In this document: piece by piece, positions 7,721 to 14,752 of the stretch
How positions within the stretch are numbered: position 1 is the stretch's first letter
How the letters are laid out: each line of letters starts with the position of its first letter
Origin: Planctomycetota bacterium
GTDB lineage: Bacteria > Planctomycetota > Planctomycetia > Pirellulales > Pirellulaceae
Length of the DNA: 16,598 nucleotides
Direction of reading: 5' to 3'
Assembly (NCBI GenBank): GCA_024277285.1
Contig: JAJRVM010000124.1
Location: 1 to 16,598, forward strand
Translations under genes and position numbers: made by a program
The notes under the pieces: model-generated
The model's input: only the letters and a program-made list of their open reading frames with translations
What the model was told of the DNA's origin: nothing
Databases searched by the model: none

Positions 7721-7887
7721 CTCGCAGATTCCTGTTTGTTGAGGCTGATTGGGACAATCTTGAAGCCGTTCGTGGCTGGCCAATAGAGAGTTTGATCCCT
7801 CGCCGCCTCTGACGCAATCATCGACGCCCCTTACCGCGACGTTTTTCACACATTTCTTCACGCCGTTGTTACGCAACCTGCAGTGTA
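7721..7887. other. Upstream region of the glycosidase gene
   Basis: This stretch should hold the minus-strand promoter and leader of the glycosidase gene. I see only the Shine-Dalgarno-like AGGA close to the start and no convincing -35/-10 pair. Confidence 0.3.
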
Positions 7888-7953
7888 CCCAGGGTTCCGT
7901 TCGCCTTCGGCGAACTTCACCCCGGGCTGTGTTTGTTCCGCCCCACTTGGGGC
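7888..7953. repeat. Intergenic cruciform repeat with three hairpins
   Basis: Outer arms CCCAGGGT (7888-7895) and ACCCCGGG (7919-7926) pair with one mismatch around a perfect inner stem GTTCGCC-TTC-GGCGAAC (7899-7915). A second hairpin GCCCC-ACTT-GGGGC follows at 7940-7953. The pattern of a CCCAGGGT...ACCC(T/C)GGG stem followed by a GCCCC/GGGGC hairpin resembles a dispersed intergenic palindrome that I remember from planctomycete genomes. That recollection needs a genome search. Confidence 0.55.
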
Positions 7954-8157
7954 TGGCGCGAGCCATGGGCAACACGGCGGTGCGACACGACGCCGTTGCA
8001 AGGAAGAACAATCGACCTGAAACGTCATCTCCAGCACTTCTTACAATCTCGACGGTTCTCCGATGCGCTCGGTCATATCCTATCGAACTTTCACGCCGCA
8101 ATCAAAGCCATGTCCACAACCTACTCGATCATGACTCTGTCTTTTCTCTCCATCTTC
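7954..8157. other. Intergenic stretch without recognised content
   Basis: Open frames on both strands lack a start signal and family motifs. It may be the degenerate 5' continuation of the sulfatase scrap that follows, but no sulfatase motif is readable here. Confidence 0.3.
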
Positions 8158-8244
8158 TCGTGGAAAGGTCACATTAAGCCCGCCACCTCTGATGTCCCGA
8201 TCATCAGTATGGACATGTATCCCACGCTGCTCGAAGTAATAGGC
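8158..8244 (+). pseudogene. Internal scrap of a sulfatase gene
   Basis: About 29 codons read SWKGHIKPATSDVPIISM followed by DMYPTLLEVIG. This is the well-known sulfatase segment (W-x-G-x-I-K-P...S-D-x-P-x-x-S-x-D-x-Y-P-T-L-L-E) that lies after the catalytic half and before the C-terminal subdomain. Nothing upstream in this frame resembles a sulfatase, and downstream the frame ends within 17 codons at a stop, with only weak hints of continuation in another frame. It is a relic of a decayed sulfatase gene, not an expressed unit. Confidence 0.65.
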
Positions 8245-8681
8245 GAACTCCGCCTGGACTGCCAAAACGTAGGCCTTCGCTGGTGGAGTTGTTGATCCCG
8301 TCTTTGTTCTGCGCGTGGATGGCCGATGAGGTGCCGCGAGCAAGCAGCCGAGGGCAACAATGCCACGGGAAGAAGGACATTGACTGTTCTGTTCTTTTTT
8401 GCCCATCATTTTCTTTGCCCTCCAAGGAGCACCACCAGAACGTCGTCCATGAGCGCAACGGGAGAGAAGGGCACATTCCAACACAATGCCCGTTGCCTCG
8501 GAACAAAATACGTTCCGCACACGAATCGCAGTACGCCCCCACATCACCGGTTGTCAACGGCCAAAACAGCGCGTCCGTTACGGCAAACTACTGTTGCAAA
8601 CGAATACGGCAATGGGCGTCCATCGGTGGCAAAGGACACTCGTGTCGCTCTCTAACGGTTGGGGATATCGCCATTCGTGGA
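8245..8681. other. Long intergenic stretch before the DUF1254 gene
   Basis: No gene can be supported. Two minus-strand frames around 8350-8400 have signal-peptide-like pieces (GIVALGCLLAAP, LLARGTSSAIHAQ) in different frames. This could be a frameshifted N-terminus of another decayed secreted protein, but the evidence is thin. Frames on the plus strand have no motif. Confidence 0.3.
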
Positions 8682-8713
8682 TGTCCGTACAATGTGGGTG
8701 TCCGTACAATGTG
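8682..8713 (+). repeat. Two 15-bp direct repeats with TACAAT, 17-bp period
   Basis: TGTCCGTACAATGTG occurs at 8682-8696 and again at 8699-8713, separated by GG, about 80 bp before the DUF1254 start. Each copy contains TACAAT, one base off the sigma-70 -10 consensus. The site could be a duplicated -10 region or a direct-repeat operator; the -35 positions (TATCGC at 8665-8670, TGTCCG at 8682-8687) are weak. Confidence 0.6.
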
Positions 8714-8793
8714 ACCTCGACGAACAATCGCCAAACGCGACGATGTTCGTCGACAGGCACGCGACGTCAACACGTTTCGACAGGAGAACAACA

Positions 8794-10311
8794 ATGAGAA
8801 TAACCCACTGGCTCCAGTGTGCTCTGGCCGGACTGATTACGACGGGCCTTATGACCACCGTCGTGGCACAACCGCCCAAGATGAAAATGACGACCGATAT
8901 CCCACCTGGAATCGCGACGCCGAACACCGTGAAGACGAGCATCGGAACACTGCACCTCTCCGACGGCGTGCCAAGCAAGGCAACAGCTCAAAAAGTCTAC
9001 GATAATCTTGACTTCCAGCGGAGCGTACAAGCCTACCTGAACAGCATCCAGATCGCCTCGATGCAAGGCATGCGCAAGGGGATCCTTAACTTTGGTCCCG
9101 CCAACAAGACCGCGTTGCTGTTCGAAACCTTGATGGACTCCAAGGCGATTTGGTTGACGCCAAACACAACGTCGGTCTACATGACATCGTGGCTCGAAAT
9201 CGATGACGAACCGATGGTCATCGAGACTCCGCCCAACGTGCTCGGCATCATCGATGATCACTGGTTTCACTACGTCACCGATTTCGGCAATGCGGGTCCG
9301 GACAAGGGCCAGGGCGGCAAGTTCCTCATCCTACCTCCCGGCTACAAAGGGGAAGTGCCGGAAGGCTATCACGTCGCCCGCACTCAAACTTATGGAAACT
9401 GGGTCATCTGGCGCGGGTTCCAGGAGAACGGCGATCCCGCCCCGGCCGTCGCGGCTACCAAGAAACTGTTCCGCATCTATCCACTCTCCCAAGAAGACAA
9501 CCCGCCGAAGATGAATTTCATCAACGTGTCCGGGAAACTCAACTGCACAGTCCACCGAACTGATTACGAAATCTACAACGAGATCAACGAGGTCGTTCAG
9601 GCGGAGCCGAGTGAGGGGCAAGATCCGGAAGTCCTTGGACTATTGGCCTCCATCGGCATCAAGAAAGGGCAACCGTTCAATCCAGACTCGCGCATGAAGA
9701 AGATCCTCACCGATGCCGCCAATGTGGCTGCCGTGACCGTTCGCACTTTGACGGCGCGCCCTCGCGATGACATGTTCAACATCTACTCGGGCAAGCGAGT
9801 GTGGAGCACACCGTTCCCCGGCGGCAGCTACCAGTTCCTCGACCATGGTGCCACGGTACTCGATGCCCGTAGTTTCTTCCACTTCTATGCGACCGGAATC
9901 ACTCCGGCAATGACGATGAGGATGGTGGGCAAGGGCTCACAATATGCTGTGGCTTATCTCGATTCCGAGGGCAATTCTTTCAATGGCAGCAAGACCTACA
10001 AGGTGCACCTGCCGCCGAACGTGCCAGCCAAGGATTTCTGGTCCTTCACGCTGTACGACAACCAAACTCGTTCCATGCTGCAAACCGATCAGCAATTCCC
10101 CGGACTTGATAACAACAAAAAGGGCCTGCAGCAGAACGCCGACGGATCGTACGACATTTACTTCGGTCCCAAACCACCGAAGGACAAGGAATCCAATTGG
10201 ATCCAAACGGTACCCGGTAAGGGCTGGAACATGTTGCTGCGTCTTTATGGACCGTTGCAACCCTGGTTCAACAAGACCTGGCAACCGGGCGATCCCGAAT
10301 TGATTGACTAA
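8794..10311 (+). CDS. Secreted DUF1254/DUF1214 domain protein
   Basis: A 505-residue exported protein. The ATG at 8794 has AGGAGA six bases upstream and opens a signal peptide (MRITHWLQCALAGLITTGLM, likely cut after VVA before QPPK); the frame is open further upstream but without a signal. Residues ~75-200 match the DUF1254 pattern (DFQRSVQAYLNSIQIASMQGM, TPNTTSVYMTSWLEI, GIIDDHWFHYVTDFG, GKFLILPPGY) and residues ~385-490 match DUF1214 (YLDSEGNSFNGSKTYKVHLP, FWSFTLYDNQTRSMLQTDQQ, WNMLLRLYGP). The length is usual for the pair. The biochemical role of these domains is not established. It precedes, on the same strand, a decayed and an intact arylsulfatase, but a ~960 bp gap argues against a single operon. 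Confidence 0.85.
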   Translation: MRITHWLQCALAGLITTGLMTTVVAQPPKMKMTTDIPPGIATPNTVKTSIGTLHLSDGVPSKATAQKVYDNLDFQRSVQAYLNSIQIASMQGMRKGILNFGPANKTALLFETLMDSKAIWLTPNTTSVYMTSWLEIDDEPMVIETPPNVLGIIDDHWFHYVTDFGNAGPDKGQGGKFLILPPGYKGEVPEGYHVARTQTYGNWVIWRGFQENGDPAPAVAATKKLFRIYPLSQEDNPPKMNFINVSGKLNCTVHRTDYEIYNEINEVVQAEPSEGQDPEVLGLLASIGIKKGQPFNPDSRMKKILTDAANVAAVTVRTLTARPRDDMFNIYSGKRVWSTPFPGGSYQFLDHGATVLDARSFFHFYATGITPAMTMRMVGKGSQYAVAYLDSEGNSFNGSKTYKVHLPPNVPAKDFWSFTLYDNQTRSMLQTDQQFPGLDNNKKGLQQNADGSYDIYFGPKPPKDKESNWIQTVPGKGWNMLLRLYGPLQPWFNKTWQPGDPELID

Positions 10312-10693
10312 CGTGGCCGGAGCTTCCAACACGTATCCGTTCACGAGTATTGCTTGAGAGATGCCGCCGTCTCCCCACTGAGCCTTCCTGCGGTCGGACC
10401 CTCACGCTATTCGATACACAGACGGAACATGGCTAAGTGCCACGAAGCCTATAGGCGCGATCCAACGACCCTCTAACCAACTCGCTATCCGACATACGGA
10501 TCGATACGATATTGGCATGAAAAGCACCAGGCTCACGTTGTTCGATTTCTACCTCAGCACGAGTGACCGTTTCAGCAAGGACGATCGGGTCAAAAAAATC
10601 CAACTCAAGTTGTTGTGTGCATGGCTGAGGCATCGGAGTTCGGTTGCTCTTTGGCATTTCACTGCAGGCCTTCTGTCTCAGGCGGAACGGGAG
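10312..10693. other. Intergenic stretch after the DUF1254 gene
   Basis: I see no gene, strong hairpin or repeat. A 90-codon minus-strand frame (10433-10705) and a 59-codon upstream extension of the next feature have no recognisable motif. Confidence 0.35.
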
Positions 10694-10930
10694 ATGACGG
10701 GCCAATCATTTCACTACAGTCATGAACCCAATAGATATCGACTTGCAGCGACAATCGTCGCGGCGGTTGCCTTAGAAGCAGGCATCGTACCACTCGCTTC
10801 CGCGCAGCAGAATCTACCCATTCCGAATACGTCTTGCGCCAACAAGATGGGAATCATCTTGAAAGATTCCAAACACCAGGAGTGGGTCGATTCGAACCAA
10901 GCCGCCAAAGCGCAACGTGCGGAACACTAA
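10694..10930 (+). pseudogene. Truncated N-terminus of a secreted arylsulfatase
   Basis: A 78-codon frame with a signal-peptide-like core (RLAATIVAAVALEAGIVPLA, then SAQQ), followed by LPIPNTSCANKMGIILKDSK. The L-P-x-P...K-x-G...x-D-S-K pattern resembles the linker that precedes the catalytic domain in secreted arylsulfatases. The frame stops about 20 residues later, before any APNV-type catalytic strand, and no sulfatase core follows in any frame. An alternative is a short exported protein of unknown function. GGGAG directly abuts the ATG, which is poor spacing and also argues for decay. The frame is open 59 codons further upstream, without motifs. Confidence 0.45.
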
Positions 10931-11106
10931 GTGCCAAGCTCACGGGGATGCCTCGAGTGACGGGAACGGCACGCCGCTGGCGACCAAGCGTATGCGAGTC
11001 TCGAAGCGGATGTCGAGGAAACGCAGCGTGGCTCGGCCGAGAGTCGAGCGAAAACCGTTTCCACTCACCGCGCCCCATCGACGTCAACCGCGAAGCGGCT
11101 AGTATG
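10931..11106. other. Upstream region of the arylsulfatase gene, distal part
   Basis: No gene is supported. A plus-strand frame crosses it (10834-11208) without a start signal or motif. Confidence 0.3.
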
Positions 11107-11142
11107 TTTGTCAACCCACAAGTCTTTGTCAGCCCACAAGTC
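11107..11142. repeat. Two tandem copies of an 18-bp unit
   Basis: TTTGTCAACCCACAAGTC (11107-11124) is followed immediately by TTTGTCAGCCCACAAGTC (11125-11142), one mismatch in 18. It lies about 130 bp before the arylsulfatase start and could be a regulator site or a slippage product. Confidence 0.7.
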
Positions 11143-11270
11143 GCTGAGCGATTATCATCTCGTGCCTTTGGGACGGATTTCCCTTTGGACCATTCCTGCG
11201 AGAAGTAACGGGGCGATAAGATTAAGTTTCTTTTCTGTTTGAATTTCACGTCATGCGAGGAGTTGAAGAA

Positions 11271-13631
11271 ATGAAAAAAGGACACTCGTCCGCGGGCACA
11301 TTCGCCCTACTGATGATGCTCTGCCTGAGCACTGCGGCGGTAACCGCCCAGGAACCGCAGGTCGACCGCACCGCACTTCCCATCAAAGGACCTTGGTATC
11401 CCCCCATTACGACGCTGGACGCGCGCGACGCCAAAGCACCGGCAGTATTTGAAGTAAAAGCGCCAAAGGACGCACCGAACGTGCTTGTCATCCTGCTGGA
11501 TGATCTCGGCTTCGGCGGAACCAGTGCCACCGGCGGCGTGATTCAAACGCCGCACTTCGACAAGCTGGCGAAGAACGGCTTGCTGTATAACCAGTTCCAC
11601 ACCACAGCGCTCTGTTCGCCAACGCGGCAAGCTCTCATCACGGGCCGCAATCACCACTCCTGTAACCAAGCCAAGATCACGGAAGTCGCGACCTCATTCC
11701 CTGGCGCGACAGGCATGTTGCCTAACGACATCGCCACCATTGCCGAGACGCTGCGACTCAACGGCTACAGCACGGCCGCGTATGGCAAGCACCATGAAAC
11801 CGCCGTCTGGGAAATCAGCCCCTCGGGGCCCTTCGCACGCTGGCCGAACTATATCGGATTCGATGAGTTCTACGGCTTCATGGGGGGCGAGACGAACCAG
11901 TGGGCTCCCGCGGTCTATCACAACCTGAACCGTGTTGAAACACCAGACGATCCCGACTATCACTTCATGAACGACATGGCGACGAAGTCGATCGAATGGA
12001 TGCGGTTCCAACAATCGCTGACACCGGACAAGCCGTTCTTCGTCTACTTCGCTCCAGGTGCCGTCCACGCACCTCATCACGTGCCGCAATCGTATATCGA
12101 CAAACAAAAAGGACGTTTCGACGACGGGTGGGACGTGATCCGCGAGCGGATCTTCGAGCAACAGAAGCAACTTGGCGTTATTCCCAAGAACACCAAACTA
12201 GCGAAGAAGCCGGACGACATCAAAGACTGGGCCGACCTCTCGGCCAAAGAGAAGAAACTGTTCGCTCGGCAGGCGGAAGTCTTCGCCGCTTTCCTTGACA
12301 TGACGGACCATGAAACGGGACGAGTCATCCAGGCGATTGAAGATATGGGCGAACTGGACAACACGCTGATCTTCTATATCGCGGGAGACAACGGTACCAG
12401 CGCCGAAGGCGGGATGGAGGGGCTTTACAATGAGATGACGTACTTTAACTCGGAACCGATGGGATCAGACATCGACTTCATGTTGAAGTACTACGACAAC
12501 TGGGGCGACCCCACCACATATCCGCACATGGCCGCTGGTTGGGCAGTCTGCTTCGACTCGCCGTTCACTTGGACCAAGCAAGTAGCCTCGAACTATGGCG
12601 GCACGCGGAATGCGATGGTCATTCACTGGCCAGACCGAATCAAGGCGAAGGGCGAGATCCGCAGCCAATGGCACCACGTCATCGACGTTGTGCCAACGAT
12701 TCTTGAAGCCGCCGGACTGCCGCAACCACGGATTGTCAACGGCGTGCCACAGCGGCCGATCGAGGGAACGAGCATGGTCTACACCTGGGACTATCCAAAG
12801 TCTCCGGGTCGTCACCGGATTCAGTACTTCGAGATGTTCGGCAACCGCGGCCTCTACTTCGATGGCTGGTTCGCCGGCACGTTGCACATGAAGCCGTGGG
12901 CCGGTCCCGAAAACCGCTTCCCCGACGACACATGGGAATTGTATCATGTCGCCCAGGATTTCAGCATGTCCACGAACCTCGCGAAGCAATACCCTGACAT
13001 GCTGGCCAAGATGCAGCAGGCATTTCTCGGCGAGGCGGTTAAGTACAAAGTACTGCCGCTGGACGACCGACGACAAGAACTATTCAATCCGAAAATCGCA
13101 GGTCGGCCCGATCTGATGTTTGGACGCAAGAGCTTGACGTTATATGAGGGCATGGACGGACTACTGGAAAATGATTTCATTAACGTCAAGAACACTTCGT
13201 TTGAGATCGTTGCCGAAATCGAAACGGGAGACAAACCGGCCAGCGGTGTTATCGTGGCCCAAGGCGGCCGGTTCGGCGGCTGGGCCCTGCACGTGAAAGA
13301 CGGCATCCCGAAATACACGTATAACTATCTTGGCCTCAAACGCTCGGTCGCCACGGGTAATTCCAAACTGCCCAGTGGCAAGTCGACGGTGAGGATGAAT
13401 TTCGCCTACGACGGAGGCAAGAAACCCGGTGCCGGTGGAACGGCGACCCTGTACATCAACGGCAAATCCGTCGCCTCGACGAAAATCCCAAAGACGGAGT
13501 TCGCTGTCTTCTCGGCGGACGAGACGGCTGGCGTCGGCGTCGATATGGAAACGACCGTTTCTGAAGAGTACGACCGCGCGAGCAGCAAGTTTACTGGCAA
13601 GATCAACAAGGTGACCATCACACTGAAATGA
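11271..13631 (+). CDS. Secreted arylsulfatase with C-terminal beta-sandwich domain
   Basis: A 786-residue exported type I sulfatase. I chose the ATG at 11271, preceded by GAGGAG with eight bases spacing; the ATG at 11253 would overlap that site. A signal peptide covers the first ~26 residues. The catalytic core begins with APNVLVILLDDLGFG, where D77 and D78 are metal ligands. The formylglycine motif CSPTR is at C115, followed by the family's GR. Further active-site elements are GKHHE (K173, H174), VHAPHH (H266 region), AGDNGTS (D373, N374) and TKQVASNYGG (K436). The size and layout fit the large arylsulfatase type related to AtsA. Residues from ~630 to the end (FEIVAEIETG, GWALHVKDG, ATLYINGKSVA, KINKVTITL) look like a lectin/LamG-like beta-sandwich. 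It hydrolyses sulfate esters outside the cytoplasm, needs a formylglycine-generating enzyme that is not encoded here, and its natural substrate is unknown. Confidence 0.92.
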   Translation: MKKGHSSAGTFALLMMLCLSTAAVTAQEPQVDRTALPIKGPWYPPITTLDARDAKAPAVFEVKAPKDAPNVLVILLDDLGFGGTSATGGVIQTPHFDKLAKNGLLYNQFHTTALCSPTRQALITGRNHHSCNQAKITEVATSFPGATGMLPNDIATIAETLRLNGYSTAAYGKHHETAVWEISPSGPFARWPNYIGFDEFYGFMGGETNQWAPAVYHNLNRVETPDDPDYHFMNDMATKSIEWMRFQQSLTPDKPFFVYFAPGAVHAPHHVPQSYIDKQKGRFDDGWDVIRERIFEQQKQLGVIPKNTKLAKKPDDIKDWADLSAKEKKLFARQAEVFAAFLDMTDHETGRVIQAIEDMGELDNTLIFYIAGDNGTSAEGGMEGLYNEMTYFNSEPMGSDIDFMLKYYDNWGDPTTYPHMAAGWAVCFDSPFTWTKQVASNYGGTRNAMVIHWPDRIKAKGEIRSQWHHVIDVVPTILEAAGLPQPRIVNGVPQRPIEGTSMVYTWDYPKSPGRHRIQYFEMFGNRGLYFDGWFAGTLHMKPWAGPENRFPDDTWELYHVAQDFSMSTNLAKQYPDMLAKMQQAFLGEAVKYKVLPLDDRRQELFNPKIAGRPDLMFGRKSLTLYEGMDGLLENDFINVKNTSFEIVAEIETGDKPASGVIVAQGGRFGGWALHVKDGIPKYTYNYLGLKRSVATGNSKLPSGKSTVRMNFAYDGGKKPGAGGTATLYINGKSVASTKIPKTEFAVFSADETAGVGVDMETTVSEEYDRASSKFTGKINKVTITLK

Positions 13632-13660
13632 TGGCGATAACGACGGATATGGAATCATGT

Positions 13661-13683
13661 GGCGGGGGCATCTAGCCCCCGCC
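13661..13683 (+). terminator. Strong hairpin after the arylsulfatase gene
   Basis: GGCGGGGGC-ATCTA-GCCCCCGCC is a perfect 9-bp GC stem with a 5-nt loop, 29 nt after the arylsulfatase stop. There is no T-run, so it is not a classic intrinsic terminator, but position and strength suggest transcription termination or 3'-end protection. Confidence 0.55.
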
Positions 13684-13769
13684 CACGTCACGAACCATGT
13701 CATGAACCAACGAAACCTGGCCGCCCTCACGGGGAGGGCACCCCTTCTATCACACGGGAGAAACGAACG

Positions 13770-14165
13770 ATGTTTGAAATCATCAAGCAAAGTGTCTTTA
13801 CGAGTATCGGTTTGGCGAGCCTGACCAAGGACAAGATTGCCGAGCTCGTAACAGAAGTCACCAAACAGGCCGATTTGACCGAACAGCAGGCCAAGGAGTT
13901 TCAGGAAGAAGTGGACCGCCGTAGCGACGAAGCACGCCGCGATCTGTCGGCACTCGTCGATCAACAAATCGACCGGGCCATGATCCAGCTTGGATTGATC
14001 AAGGCCGAATCGCGCAAGGTCGCCGATACGGCCGGTGACGCACTTCGCAGTTTTGTTGACCAGCGCGTTGACGAAGCCTTACAGAGGATCGGCGTGGCGC
14101 GGACAGAAGATGTCAATTCGCTCACGCAACGGCTGGAACTGTTGGAGAAAAAGGTAGCCAGCTGA
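13770..14165 (+). CDS. Phasin-like coiled-coil protein
   Basis: A 131-residue soluble protein, mostly charged amphipathic helix, without cysteine or a signal peptide. It opens with MFEIIKQSVFTSIGLASLTK, a start typical of PhaF/PhaI-like phasins, continues with TEQQAKEFQEEVDRR, a second heptad-rich stretch near residues 90-110 (DALRSFVDQRVDEALQRIGV) and ends in DVNSLTQRLELLEKKV, a C-terminal oligomerising helix. Known phasins coat polyhydroxyalkanoate granules or act as small coiled-coil adaptors. No PHA synthase is present here, so a granule role is not shown. The ATG at 13770 has GGGAG nine bases upstream; an in-frame extension to 13659 would run through the hairpin. The next gene is an ABC1/UbiB kinase homologue about 590 bp away. 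Confidence 0.7.
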   Translation: MFEIIKQSVFTSIGLASLTKDKIAELVTEVTKQADLTEQQAKEFQEEVDRRSDEARRDLSALVDQQIDRAMIQLGLIKAESRKVADTAGDALRSFVDQRVDEALQRIGVARTEDVNSLTQRLELLEKKVAS

Positions 14166-14461
14166 ACTACGCTTGATCACGGACCTCGGGCAACGCCGAA
14201 GCGCGAATGACTTTAGCAACAGCCGAACCGGCGCAACTGGCGTAGAGACTCTGTTCAGCCGGCTGAAGCGACTTTGCTTTAGGTAGACGCCCATGAGTGA
14301 ATTAGACGGGTGAGCTACAGGCAAAGCCATTGCGTCTCCCTGGCTTGGTCAAAGAGTCGAATAATGGGAAGACTGGGCCTGCCAGGTACTTGCTGGATTA
14401 TTGCGCCAGAATCGACGAGATGCCTGCAAGATAAGCCCCGACAGGGGCGCGAGCCCAATTC
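14166..14461. other. Intergenic region between the phasin-like and UbiB-like genes
   Basis: No gene. It holds a perfect 14-bp palindrome TTCAGCCGGCTGAA at 14254-14267, a possible dimeric-regulator site or small stem, and a short hairpin GCCCC-GACA-GGGGC at 14435-14448 just before the fold-back element. Neither has a T-run. Confidence 0.5.
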
Positions 14462-14681
14462 GACAGCGCCACTTTGCGTTCGCAGCTTTTCGTAAGTAAC
14501 GAATTACCAATGACGAATGCGGAAAGAAGCCGAAATGACGAAGGTCAAAAGCCACCCCTTCGGACGCGATTGTACGGGGCGGCATTCTAGACCGTGTTCG
14601 GACTTCGGCATTCATTCGTCATTGGATATTTCGTCATTCGTCATTAGCCAGCTTCCGATGCGGCGGCTAAGTGGCGCTGTC
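14462..14681. repeat. Fold-back element with nested inverted repeats (MITE-like)
   Basis: Perfect 13-bp terminal arms GACAGCGCCACTT (14462-14474) and AAGTGGCGCTGTC (14669-14681) enclose a second perfect pair CCAATGACGAATG (14507-14519) and CATTCGTCATTGG (14613-14625). Inside these are GCCGAA/TTCGGC and, near the centre, GGTC...CCCC...GGGG...GACC in matching order. The right half also carries TTCGTCATTCGTCATTAG, a run of ~7-base TTCGTCA-like units. The whole 220 bp can fold on itself and codes for nothing. I see no obvious target-site duplication, so a mobile origin is inference. Confidence 0.65.
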
Positions 14682-14752
14682 CAACTAAGGTGGAGCCAGG
14701 TCGCCGACTTGCGAGCAGACCGCGGTTTGCCACACGATCTAGAGAGAAACAC

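Noticed and set aside
7721..8101. A 127-codon N-terminal extension of the glycosidase gene.
   Set aside because: The extension is low in family-like sequence, and the internal ATG at 7720 opens a typical signal peptide with a Shine-Dalgarno-like AGGA.
8080..8547. A 155-codon minus-strand frame in the gap before the DUF1254 gene.
   Set aside because: It runs antisense through the plus-strand sulfatase scrap, and its signal-like pieces fall in different frames, so no intact gene can be supported.
10885..10898. GGTCGATTCGAACC, which looks like a tRNA T-arm.
   Set aside because: The flanking bases do not form a T-stem, and no anticodon or acceptor arm is present on either strand.
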